Of a stretch of DNA of 61,574 bases, positions 54,548-61,574 are shown in pieces. The stretch is from Peptococcaceae bacterium BICA1-8 (lineage in GTDB: Bacteria; Bacillota; Peptococcia; Peptococcales; BICA1-8): NCBI GenBank assembly GCA_000802045.1, contig JUEF01000152.1, positions 1-61,574 of the forward strand, read 5' to 3'. Under the pieces are notes generated by a model. The model had not been told where the DNA came from and ran no database searches. It saw nothing but the letters and a program-made list of their open reading frames with translations. Made by a program: the position numbers and the translations under genes. Position 1 is the stretch's first letter, and each line of letters begins with the position of its first letter.

Positions 54548-55582
54548 TTATAATCTTTTTAATGAAATAGAAAGGTTTTCTGTTAAAAATTCCAAGATAG
54601 ACATGGCTTGTGCATACTGCATCCGGGTTGGTCCTAAAAGACCAATTGTTCCAAAAGTTTTTCCATCAAGTTTATAGGTTGCAGTAATTATACTACACTC
54701 TTTTATACTATCGTGTTTATTTTCGGTACCAATTTTAACCTGGATACCCCCTTGTCCCTCGTCCTTTAGCATACTAGAAACCACATCCTCATTTTCCAAA
54801 AGCTCAAGAATGTTTTTGACCTTGGAGATATCTTTAAATTCCGGCTGGTTCAAAATATTTAATGCGCCAGAAAGATATACCTTATCTTCTGTCTCATCAC
54901 ATAAAAGGGAATCCAGGAACTCTAACGCTAAGGAAAATACTTTATGCTGCCCTAAAAGCTGAGACTGTACCGCTTTTAAGATAATTTTATCCCAGTCCTT
55001 TACCGCTATACCTTTAAATTTTTCATTCAACACAGCGGAAACAATCTCTAAATCTGTTTTTGTTACCGCCTCGGGGATATCTATTATTCTATTTTCTATT
55101 CTGCCTCCATTAGTAACAATAATAATCAAAGCTTTTCCCGGTTCAACCTGCATTAACTGAATTAGCTGCAGGGTACTCTTGCCAAAGTGGGGAGCTACTA
55201 CTAATGAAGTATAACTAGTCATAGACGACAAAATCTTCAAGGATAACTGAATCAGTTCTTCTATCTGCTTCATTTTCGTTTGGTAGCTTTGCTCAATAAG
55301 GGATTTAGCCTCTTTGGCAAGGACAGTCCTTTCCATAATGCAGTCAACATAATAACGATAGCCTGCATCAGAAGGTACCCTTCCTGCTGAAGTATGAGGC
55401 TGTTCAATAAACCCCAACTCTTCCAAATCAGCCATCTCATTTCTAACTGTTGCCGGACTGACTCCTAAATCATATTTACGGGCGATAGTTCTGGAACCAA
55501 CGGGCTCGGCGGTAGCAATATAGTCTATTATTATAGCTTCCAATACCTTGCGCTTACGAGCATCTAATTCCACAGGAATCAC
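54548..55582 (-). CDS. hrcA: Heat-inducible transcription repressor HrcA
   Basis: It represses class I heat-shock genes by binding CIRCE. The 344-residue protein has an N-terminal winged helix (ARKRKVLEAIIIDYIATAEP and GVSPATVRNEMADLEELG, about 5-70), followed by the GAF-like dimerisation domain. A CIRCE element lies 8 bp upstream of the start, giving autoregulation. It is the first gene of hrcA-cpn-grpE-dnaK-dnaJ-prmA-rsmE-mtaB. Confidence 0.97.
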   Translation of the reverse strand: MIPVELDARKRKVLEAIIIDYIATAEPVGSRTIARKYDLGVSPATVRNEMADLEELGFIEQPHTSAGRVPSDAGYRYYVDCIMERTVLAKEAKSLIEQSYQTKMKQIEELIQLSLKILSSMTSYTSLVVAPHFGKSTLQLIQLMQVEPGKALIIIVTNGGRIENRIIDIPEAVTKTDLEIVSAVLNEKFKGIAVKDWDKIILKAVQSQLLGQHKVFSLALEFLDSLLCDETEDKVYLSGALNILNQPEFKDISKVKNILELLENEDVVSSMLKDEGQGGIQVKIGTENKHDSIKECSIITATYKLDGKTFGTIGLLGPTRMQYAQAMSILEFLTENLSISLKRL

Positions 55583-55589
55583 TCCTTTG

Positions 55590-55616
55590 TTAGCACTCTC
55601 CTTAGTTGAGTGCTAA
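55590..55616 (-). promoter_or_regulatory. CIRCE operator (HrcA binding site)
   Basis: TTAGCACTC-N9-GAGTGCTAA is a perfect match to the consensus. It lies between the promoter and hrcA and puts the whole operon, including the chaperonin, under HrcA control. Confidence 0.98.
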
Positions 55617-55627
55617 TATCTAATTAA

Positions 55628-55657
55628 AAAATATCATTTTTTCCCCTAGTTTGTCAA
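55628..55657 (-). promoter_or_regulatory. SigA-type promoter of the hrcA operon
   Basis: TTGACA (55652-55657) and TATTTT (55628-55633) on the minus strand are 18 bases apart, directly upstream of CIRCE. The -35 overlaps the stop codon of hemW, so the heat-shock operon starts right at the end of hemW. Confidence 0.7.
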
Positions 55658-56802
55658 TTGTCAGATAGAAATTCTTCAAATACTATGTTTCCCAAATAGA
55701 GTCCCAAATGTGTCAACTTTATATAGCCGTTATTTATTTCTACCAATCCATTCGATAAGCATTTTTTTATTGCTCCAGAAAAAACACTGCGGGCATCCTG
55801 ACCAAATCGGCTGTAAAAGTCCTCCAGATTAACTCCTTCTAGCAGCCGTAATCCCATGAACATAGTTTCTGACATCAAGGAAGGTATAGTTAACTCTTCA
55901 CTGATACAAGGGGGGCTATCTCCTTCTTCTAACATATTAATATAAGAAGACAACTCTCCAAGGTTTTCAATTCTTTGGGGCGGAAAGAAGGAATGGGCAC
56001 CAGGGCCTAGACCCAGATAAGGTTTAGTACGCCAATAAATTTCGTTGTGACGGCATTTATAGCCCGGTTTAGCAAAATTAGCTACTTCATAGTGAATAAA
56101 CCCTTTGTTTCCTAAATAATCGTCAGCTAACTTATACATATCAAGAGCCAGCTCATCATCAAACTCCTGTAATACTCCTTCTTCCATCTGTTGTCCAAAG
56201 GGTGTGCCTCTTTCTATTTTAAGCTGGTAGGCGGAAATGTGTTCCAAGTTAAACTCCAGAGCCTTTAATAGTGTTCTTTCCCAATCCTTAAGATCCTGAC
56301 CGGGTAATCCATACATTAAATCAAAATTAACATTAGTAAACCCTACTTCCCGAGCCAAGGCATAGCTTGCATAAATATCCTCAGGTGTATGTATTCTTCC
56401 TAGTATCTTCAACATTTCCTTATTAAATGTTTGTACCCCAAAAGAAAGTCTATTTACTCCTGCCTCATATAAAAGCTGGAGTTTTTCTTTATTAACAGTT
56501 CCTGGATTTGCCTCAACGCTTATTTCCGCTCCTTGCTCTACCGGGAAATTAGCCTGAATAAAGTCGAGTAAATGAACAAGAAGCCCACTTGACAAACAAG
56601 TGGGCGTTCCTCCGCCAAAAAAGATACTCTTTAAGTTCACTTCTAAATCTAGCTTTTGGTTCTTTAGAAGAGCTTCTTTTTTTAAAGCCTCTATATATCT
56701 GTGCTGTAGCTCAACTGTGCATCCAGTAAAGCTCAAAAAATCGCAATAGTTACATTTTGCCTTACAAAAAGGGATATGGATGTATAGGGCTTCGAGCATC
56801 AT
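55654..56802 (-). CDS. hemW: HemW heme chaperone (coproporphyrinogen III oxidase-like)
   Basis: A radical-SAM family protein linked to heme delivery. The 382-residue protein has YIHIPFCKAKCNYCDF (C-x3-C-x2-C), GGGTPTCL and SFGVQTFNKEMLKILGR, and the HemW C-terminal domain. The Cys that follows the cluster in true HemN oxidases (CxxxCxxCxC) is replaced by Phe, supporting HemW. ATG follows AAGGAG. It is conserved upstream of hrcA. Confidence 0.94.
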   Translation of the reverse strand: MMLEALYIHIPFCKAKCNYCDFLSFTGCTVELQHRYIEALKKEALLKNQKLDLEVNLKSIFFGGGTPTCLSSGLLVHLLDFIQANFPVEQGAEISVEANPGTVNKEKLQLLYEAGVNRLSFGVQTFNKEMLKILGRIHTPEDIYASYALAREVGFTNVNFDLMYGLPGQDLKDWERTLLKALEFNLEHISAYQLKIERGTPFGQQMEEGVLQEFDDELALDMYKLADDYLGNKGFIHYEVANFAKPGYKCRHNEIYWRTKPYLGLGPGAHSFFPPQRIENLGELSSYINMLEEGDSPPCISEELTIPSLMSETMFMGLRLLEGVNLEDFYSRFGQDARSVFSGAIKKCLSNGLVEINNGYIKLTHLGLYLGNIVFEEFLSDN

Positions 56803-56819
56803 ATTTCATTCGCTCCTTA

Positions 56820-56987
56820 AATGGTGGCTAGTGGCTAGAATTCGTGCGATCATGAATGTCGAGCTTTCCTTACGTGTCACGATGAATGCCAGTCTACTAG
56901 GATGTGTCACCGTGACATCGATTATTAATGCTTTTTCGGCGACACGATGGCACGGACATTCTGTATAACCCATGAGCTTTAGCACGC
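56820..56987. repeat. GTGTCACGATGAATG / CACGGACATTCTG block, second copy
   Basis: No gene is seen. After a GTGGCTAGTGGCTAG tract it carries CTTACGTGTCACGATGAATG, TAGGATGTGTCACCGTGACATCG, GGCACGGACATTCTGTATAA and CATGAGCTTTAGCACG. This mirrors 31050-31240 in word order. Confidence 0.65.
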
Positions 56988-57020
56988 CTTGATGAATAAT
57001 TCATAGAATTATTCATCAAG
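56988..57020 (-). repeat. 15 bp hairpin overlapping the lepA stop codon
   Basis: CTTGATGAATAATTC, containing the last three codons and stop of lepA on the minus strand, is followed after three bases by its exact reverse complement. No U tract follows. It is probably an mRNA 3'-end hairpin or the mark of an element insertion. Confidence 0.7.
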
Positions 57021-58808
57021 AGAAAGAACTGCCATAAACGCTTCTTGCGGTATCTCCACATTTCCCACCTGTTTCATCCGCTTTTTACCTTCTTTTTGTT
57101 TTTCTAACAATTTGCGTTTTCGGCTGATGTCACCGCCGTAGCACTTATCTAAAACATTTTTCCTCATTGCTTTAACACTTTCCCGGGCAATTACTTTGGC
57201 ACCGATGGCGGCCTGGATAGGGACCTCAAACATCTGACGGGGAATTATACTACGTAGCTTAACCACTAATGCCCGCCCCCGAGTATAGGCTTTATCCTTA
57301 TGGACAATACAAGATAAAGCATCAACCGGTTCATTATTAACTAGAATGTCCAGTTTAACCAAACTGGACTCTTTATAGCCTTTTAGCTCATAATCTAGTG
57401 AGGCATAACCTTTAGTCCTTGTTTTAAGCTGATCAAAAAAATCAAAAACTATTTCACTTAAAGGTAATTCATATTTTAAAATAACCCTAGTCTCTGAAAG
57501 ATACTCCATATTGACAAACGTACCCCGTCTTTCTTGGGATAGTTCCATAACCGCGCCCACAAAATCAGAAGGCACCATCATTGAAGCCTCTACAATGGGT
57601 TCCTCCAAAGTTTCTATCGTTTGAACAGCAGGGAGATTAGCCGGATTATCAATCATCAAGACTTCCCCATTGGTTTTGACAACCCGGTAGATAACACTAG
57701 GTGCTGTTGTTATCATATTCAGGTCATACTCCCGTTCTAAGCGTTCCTGAATAATTTCCATATGCAAAAGCCCTAAAAACCCGCACCTGAAGCCAAAACC
57801 TAACGCTGTAGATGTCTCCGGTTCGTAAAGAAGAGAAGCATCGTTGAGTTTAAGCTTATCCAAAGCATCTCTGAGGTCAGTGTATTGATTATTCTCAACA
57901 GGATATAAGCCACAAAAAACCATAGGCGTTGCTTTACGGTAACCAACCAGTGGCTCTACAGCAGGATTTTCAGCACTGGTGATAGTATCACCGGGCTGTG
58001 TATCCTTAACATTTTTGATGCTGGCAGCCACAAACCCTACTTCACCAGGGCTTAGTTGGTCTACTAAAATCATAGCCGGAGCAAAAACACCAACCTCGTT
58101 TACTTCAAAAACTTTGCCTGTAGACATTATTTTAATTTTCATACCTTTTTTCAAACTTCCTTGAACAATTCTAACGTAAGAGATTGCTCCCCGATAAGGG
58201 TCATAGTGGGAATCGAAAATTAATGCTTGGAGAGGTTCTTCTATATCACCTTCAGGTGCAGGAACTTTTTTTACAATAGCTTCTAAAATTTCCGGAATTC
58301 CGATACCCTCTTTAGCAGAACAAAGAATAGCCTCACTAGCATCCAAACCAATAATATCTTCAATTTCTTTTTTAACTCTCTCGGGTTCAGCACTTGGTAA
58401 GTCAATTTTATTAATGACTGGTATTATCTCTAAATTATGATCCAAAGCAAGATAAACATTAGCTAAAGTTTGAGCCTCAATACCCTGGGCAGCATCCACA
58501 ACAAGGATGGCCCCTTCACAGGCTGCCAAGCTCCGTGATACCTCATAGGTAAAGTCAACATGACCGGGGGTATCAATTAAGTTAAGGATATATTCTTTAC
58601 CATCACTAGCTTTATAATTCAGCCTTACGGCCTGCAGCTTAATTGTTATACCTCGTTCCCGTTCTAGGGCCATAGTGTCTAGAACCTGTTCAACCATTTC
58701 TCTCTTGGTTAGGGCACCGGTATATTCTAAAATTCTATCCGCCAAGGTAGATTTACCATGGTCAATATGAGCAATTATGCAAAAATTTCTTACTTTTTCT
58801 TGCTTCAC
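57009..58808 (-). CDS. lepA: Elongation factor 4 (LepA)
   Basis: A ribosomal GTPase. The 599-residue protein has G1 [19 protein letters not shown] (14-32), G3 DTPGHVDF and G4 NKID, then LepA domains II, III, V and the LepA-specific C-terminal domain ([20 protein letters not shown]). Start is GTG behind GGGGGAG. It is followed by hemW and the hrcA operon, as in Bacillus. Confidence 0.97.
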   Translation of the reverse strand: MKQEKVRNFCIIAHIDHGKSTLADRILEYTGALTKREMVEQVLDTMALERERGITIKLQAVRLNYKASDGKEYILNLIDTPGHVDFTYEVSRSLAACEGAILVVDAAQGIEAQTLANVYLALDHNLEIIPVINKIDLPSAEPERVKKEIEDIIGLDASEAILCSAKEGIGIPEILEAIVKKVPAPEGDIEEPLQALIFDSHYDPYRGAISYVRIVQGSLKKGMKIKIMSTGKVFEVNEVGVFAPAMILVDQLSPGEVGFVAASIKNVKDTQPGDTITSAENPAVEPLVGYRKATPMVFCGLYPVENNQYTDLRDALDKLKLNDASLLYEPETSTALGFGFRCGFLGLLHMEIIQERLEREYDLNMITTAPSVIYRVVKTNGEVLMIDNPANLPAVQTIETLEEPIVEASMMVPSDFVGAVMELSQERRGTFVNMEYLSETRVILKYELPLSEIVFDFFDQLKTRTKGYASLDYELKGYKESSLVKLDILVNNEPVDALSCIVHKDKAYTRGRALVVKLRSIIPRQMFEVPIQAAIGAKVIARESVKAMRKNVLDKCYGGDISRKRKLLEKQKEGKKRMKQVGNVEIPQEAFMAVLSLDE

Positions 58809-59189
58809 CTAGGCTCCCCCTTTATTAAACGAAGCTACACAACATTAAAATTCATTATAACAAATATGTCCGTTAGTTACCAGTACTCTTATAACTTATA
58901 GGATATACTGCACGTCCGTTCTACAGTTCTACAGTTCTACAGAAAAGAAGATTACACTCCACATTCGTTTCGTTAGATTAAGATTCCGCTACGCTAGATT
59001 AAGAAAACACTTCTCTCTACTATCTTCAGGATTATAGAGAGGAACCCCAGCATGTGTCAGACGCATAATATTGACCCGGAAGTATTGTCAGACGCGATAA
59101 CTTGACCCAATAGTAGGTCAGACCCAAAAAATTTAACTCCCTGGTAGTTGTCAGACGCAATATATTTTCCCAAAATAATTGAGCACTGG
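58809..59189. repeat. murJ-lepA gap with TGTCAGACGC array
   Basis: No gene is seen. TGTCAGACGC or a variant begins at 59055, 59086, 59116 and 59149 (30-33 bp period), and each is followed by an AT-rich part ending in TTGACCC or similar. This is the inverse of the repeats at 25204-25275. Upstream lie TTCTACAGTTCTACAG and TTCGTTAGATTAAGATTCCGC words. A TATAAT near 58850 may belong to the lepA promoter but lacks a -35. Confidence 0.65.
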
Positions 59190-60776
59190 TCACTGGGCAC
59201 TGGGCACATTTTTTTTCTTTTTGAAACGCCTCATAAGAATCCCTACAGCCATTTTGGCCTCTTCCATCTTCATCAGAGTAACGATGACAATATAGACTGC
59301 TGCACCGGCACCAACAGCTATTAGCACTTGCGCAATTTGCATCAGTTTATTTTGCATATCAAAATTAATCTCAAATAGGTAGGCTACAAAATAGACGCTT
59401 ATGCCCATAATAAGTGCTGCTGTTAATGTTTTAGCAAAAGAAAGCAGCATTTGCTCGCCATCTATATGGCCAATTTTGTGACGCAAATAAAAGAGTAATA
59501 AAACCATATTTGCTAAACCAGCTATGGAATACGCCAAAGCAAGCCCACCGTGACCAAGAGGCTTGATAAGCATAAAGTTTAAAGCAATATTAATCAATAT
59601 TGTTATTATTCCAACAGTTACAGGAGTTTTAGTATCCTGAAGAGCATAAAAGGCCCGATTGAGTACCTGCTGAGCGGAGTATCCGATAAGACCTAGGGAA
59701 TAAAACAACAAAGCATAAGCGGTAGCTTGAGTATTAAGAGGAGTGAACTCCCCTTGTTGAAACATAGCGCGAACAATGGGTACCCTTAAAGCAATTAACC
59801 CTACTGCTGCTGGCAAGGTTATAAAAATAACCGTCCGAACCCCTAAAGATACAGTTGCTTTAAACTCCTTTTCCTCATTACGGGCAGCATGACCTGTCAG
59901 CGTGGGGAAAACAGCTAAAGCAACAGCAATAGCAAAAACCCCAATTGGCAGCTGCATTATCCGCTGCGCTGCTCGGAGTGCCGAAATCATCCCATGGGGC
60001 AAAGAGGAAGCTAAAAACTGATTAACAAAAAGGTTAAAATGGGTAACAGATAACCCTATAAACACAGGTACCATAAGAATTAAAATTTTCCGTACACCGG
60101 GATGCTTTAGGTTGATTATTGGCTTATAACGCAAACCAATTTTAAGTAAAGCAGGAACCTGAACCAGGAAGTTAAGAGCCGCTCCTATGACCACGCCAAT
60201 GGAAAAGCCCAGTATTCCCAACCGCTCAATCAATAATATCCCCACAATTATTATACCTAAATTATAAAGGACTGAACCAAGCGCTGGAGCAAAAAAATGC
60301 TTGTAAGAGTGCAGTATTCCCTGAGAAATGCCGTTTAAGGCCATAAAAAAGCTTTGGGCAAACATAACCCTTGTTAAAAGTACTGTAAGATCAAAGGCTT
60401 CATTAGTAAAGCCGGGAACCAACATTTTAACAAGTTGAGGAGTAAAAATCAAACCCAAAGTAATGCCTAACAGCATAAGTACCATAACAATATTAAATAT
60501 TGTACTTGCTGCCTGCCAGCCTTCCTCTTCCTTATTCGTTGCAATATACCCGGAGAACACAGGAATAAAAGCGGAGCTAAGGGCCCCACCAACTAAAAGA
60601 TAGTATAAAAAATCAGGAATAGAAAAAGCAGCATTGTAAGCGTCAGTCCGAAAATCCTGTCCAAATTTTGTATAAATTACTACATCCCGAACATACCCAA
60701 ATAAACGGGAAAGGGCCATAGCAACCATAATAGTCCCTGCGGCCCTGGCTACTCCTACAGATTTAATTTTAGTCAT
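59190..60776 (-). CDS. murJ: Lipid II flippase MurJ
   Basis: It translocates lipid II across the membrane for peptidoglycan synthesis. The 528-residue protein has about 14 membrane helices. Family features are SRLFGYVRDVVI near residue 25, FFMALNGISQGILHSYKHFF and AFYALQDTKTPV. AGGTGA is 5 bases before the ATG at 60776, which lies just after the stop of the upstream gene. The last five codons (VPSAQ) and the stop are read from an intergenic repeat (GTGCCCAGTGCCCAGTGACC). Confidence 0.94.
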   Translation of the reverse strand: MTKIKSVGVARAAGTIMVAMALSRLFGYVRDVVIYTKFGQDFRTDAYNAAFSIPDFLYYLLVGGALSSAFIPVFSGYIATNKEEEGWQAASTIFNIVMVLMLLGITLGLIFTPQLVKMLVPGFTNEAFDLTVLLTRVMFAQSFFMALNGISQGILHSYKHFFAPALGSVLYNLGIIIVGILLIERLGILGFSIGVVIGAALNFLVQVPALLKIGLRYKPIINLKHPGVRKILILMVPVFIGLSVTHFNLFVNQFLASSLPHGMISALRAAQRIMQLPIGVFAIAVALAVFPTLTGHAARNEEKEFKATVSLGVRTVIFITLPAAVGLIALRVPIVRAMFQQGEFTPLNTQATAYALLFYSLGLIGYSAQQVLNRAFYALQDTKTPVTVGIITILINIALNFMLIKPLGHGGLALAYSIAGLANMVLLLFYLRHKIGHIDGEQMLLSFAKTLTAALIMGISVYFVAYLFEINFDMQNKLMQIAQVLIAVGAGAAVYIVIVTLMKMEEAKMAVGILMRRFKKKKNVPSAQ

Positions 60777-60781
60777 TTCTT

Positions 60782-61156
60782 TCACCTGGCTTTAATAAAA
60801 TCTTTACCTGCTTTTGATAAGTCTTGCATTAATTTCTCTACGCCTTTATCCCAATGCTGAAGCAGATAATCAGCTCGCGGCGCTAAGTTAAATTTTACAG
60901 TACCCCAGGAATTTTGTATAGAAGATTTAACAAAAGAATAGCTTTTTTGAACTGGCTCGACTGAATATTGGTAACTATCCCCCAAAACATCTAGACAGAT
61001 AGTATTACTTGTAACAGAAGTAAGCATAAAAGGAGGTGTTATATCCCGATTAGTAACAACTGCTAATTGTTTTGCGGATATATTTGTTCCTATAACCACC
61101 ATGCATATTAAAAAAAACATAGAAAAAAAAATCTTACAGTAATATTTCCAATTCAT
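60782..61156 (-). CDS. Hypothetical protein with N-terminal signal anchor
   Basis: Not recognised. The 124-residue protein begins MNWKYYCKIFFSMFFLICMV, a signal peptide or signal anchor, followed by a predicted extracytoplasmic part without cysteines (after residue 54) or known motifs. ATG follows GGAGGTAC. It is 5 bp upstream of murJ, so a role in the envelope is possible, but this is only context. A 12 bp palindrome lies just upstream (61171-61195). Confidence 0.65.
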   Translation of the reverse strand: MNWKYYCKIFFSMFFLICMVVIGTNISAKQLAVVTNRDITPPFMLTSVTSNTICLDVLGDSYQYSVEPVQKSYSFVKSSIQNSWGTVKFNLAPRADYLLQHWDKGVEKLMQDLSKAGKDFIKAR

Positions 61157-61170
61157 ATTAGTACCTCCAG

Positions 61171-61195
61171 TGCCAAATTGCAGTGCAATTTGGCA
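61171..61195. promoter_or_regulatory. 12 bp palindrome upstream of the murJ operon
   Basis: TGCCAAATTGCA and TGCAATTTGGCA are exact reverse complements around one base, immediately 5' of the ribosome binding site. It is a possible operator or leader hairpin, and not part of an obvious repeat family here. Confidence 0.45.
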
Positions 61196-61322
61196 AGGTT
61201 CCGCTTCGCTAGATTAAGGTTTCGCTTCACTTTGTTACGCTAGGTTAAGGTTACATATTTATATATCTAACCATATTTGCATATTTCATATTTTTGCCAT
61301 ATGTGATTTAAGTTATTCCAAT
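61196..61322. repeat. GGTTCCGCTTCGCTAGATTAAGG word and AT-rich DNA
   Basis: No gene is seen. The word family is the same as at 17155 and 22630; the rest is AT-rich and may carry the promoter of the murJ transcript. Confidence 0.4.
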
Positions 61323-61347
61323 AAAAAAAATCGCCAGCGGCGATTTT
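61323..61347 (-). terminator. Intrinsic terminator of a gene beyond the window
   Basis: AAAATCGCC and GGCGATTTT form a stem followed by eight U on the minus strand. No gene precedes it within the window on that strand, so it ends a transcript that enters from the right. Confidence 0.75.
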
Positions 61348-61388
61348 ACCAATTCTAACAAAAATATATAAAAACATCCTCTCTCCTT

Positions 61389-61460
61389 GTCATCGCGAGC
61401 CTTGAGTGGCAATCTCAGACCCAAGAGATTGCCACAGGCTAAAGCCTTCACAATTATCAC
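61389..61460. repeat. TGTCATCGCGAG element, second copy
   Basis: TGTCATCGCGAGC, an inner AATCTCAGACCC / AGAGATTGCC pairing and GGCTAAAGCCTTCAC match the element at 50026-50107 in layout. Confidence 0.65.
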
Positions 61461-61494
61461 GTATTCACCACACCACTATAAACGAAAGCATTCC

Positions 61495-61574
61495 TGTCAT
61501 CCTGAGCGATAGCGAAGGATCTTACGTAGTGAAGAATCTTAAGATCCTTCAGTCGTACCTCCCTCAGGATGACA
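61495..61574. repeat. 80 bp TGTCATCCTGAG palindromic element, copy 2
   Basis: By eye it differs from 5725-5804 at two of 80 positions. The window ends exactly at its TGACA terminus. Confidence 0.85.

Noticed and set aside
59050-59170. Small CRISPR with 10 bp repeats
   Set aside because: The repeat word is too short, there are only four imperfect units, and no cas genes or leader.

Overview
The window looks like a chromosomal core region of a spore-forming, anaerobic, low-GC Firmicute, most likely in the Clostridia (Peptococcaceae or Carboxydothermus-like). The gene order follows the Bacillus/Clostridium supercluster: lepA-hemW-hrcA-grpE-dnaK-dnaJ-prmA-rsmE-mtaB, rpsU, nfeD-floA, yqfC-yqfD-phoH-pgpH-ybeY-dgkA-cdd-era, yqzL-recO-glyQS, ccpN-ppsR-ppdK, yqxD-dnaG-sigA. 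Sporulation-linked genes (yqfC/yqfD, a GerA-type germinant receptor operon), PPDK with its regulator, FeoAB and an archaeal-type (group III) chaperonin in the HrcA-controlled hsp70 operon support this placement. No rRNA, phage, plasmid or transposase gene was found. Nearly every gene lies on the minus strand; the only plus-strand protein genes are the three-gene ger operon at 19.1-22.6 kb.

Layout in plus-strand coordinates (transcription mostly right to left): 0.2-0.7 kb, a three-tRNA operon with promoter and terminator; 0.8-4.2 kb, rpoD, dnaG and yqxD; 4.5-10 kb, dgt, ppdK, ppsR and ccpN (pyruvate/PEP control); 10.5-16.7 kb, serine dehydratase, threonine deaminase and glyQS behind a T-box; 17.2-18.9 kb, a DUF4342 protein, recO and yqzL; 19.1-22.6 kb, gerA-B-C (+); 22.9-25.6 kb, a small zinc-ribbon gene, feoB and feoA under a Fur box; 26-29.3 kb, an orphan response regulator, deoC and mgtE; 29.7-40.4 kb, the era to yqfC block; 40.6-45.3 kb, DUF421, a hypothetical gene, floA, nfeD, rpsU and a HIT protein; 45.5-55.6 kb, the heat-shock/translation operon hrcA-cpn-grpE-dnaK-dnaJ-prmA-rsmE-mtaB; 55.7-61.2 kb, hemW, lepA, murJ and an unknown secreted or membrane protein.

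The genes are mostly ordinary. The intergenic DNA is not. It is packed with several families of short repeats. The most striking are (i) six related composite elements of about 220-350 bp, built from cores resembling GTCGGCATGACG at 32-33 bp spacing. In these the second half is inverted relative to the first, and each lies directly against the 3' end of a gene, several using a TGA inside the core as that gene's stop codon. (ii) Two nested palindromes of about 180 bp flank the feo operon. (iii) Many (GTGACTA)-like heptad tracts, 30-33 bp TGTCAGACGC arrays and near-identical 80 bp TGTCATCCTGAG palindromes also occur. No mobilising enzyme is visible here. These families are the best candidates for something undescribed.

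Start codons were adjusted from the longest ORF where a ribosome binding site or family alignment indicated it, for example dnaG, ilvA, cdd, pgpH, yqfC, rpsU, rsmE and murJ. ccpN appears to use an ATT start. All similarity statements come from reading the sequence and family knowledge; no database search was run.
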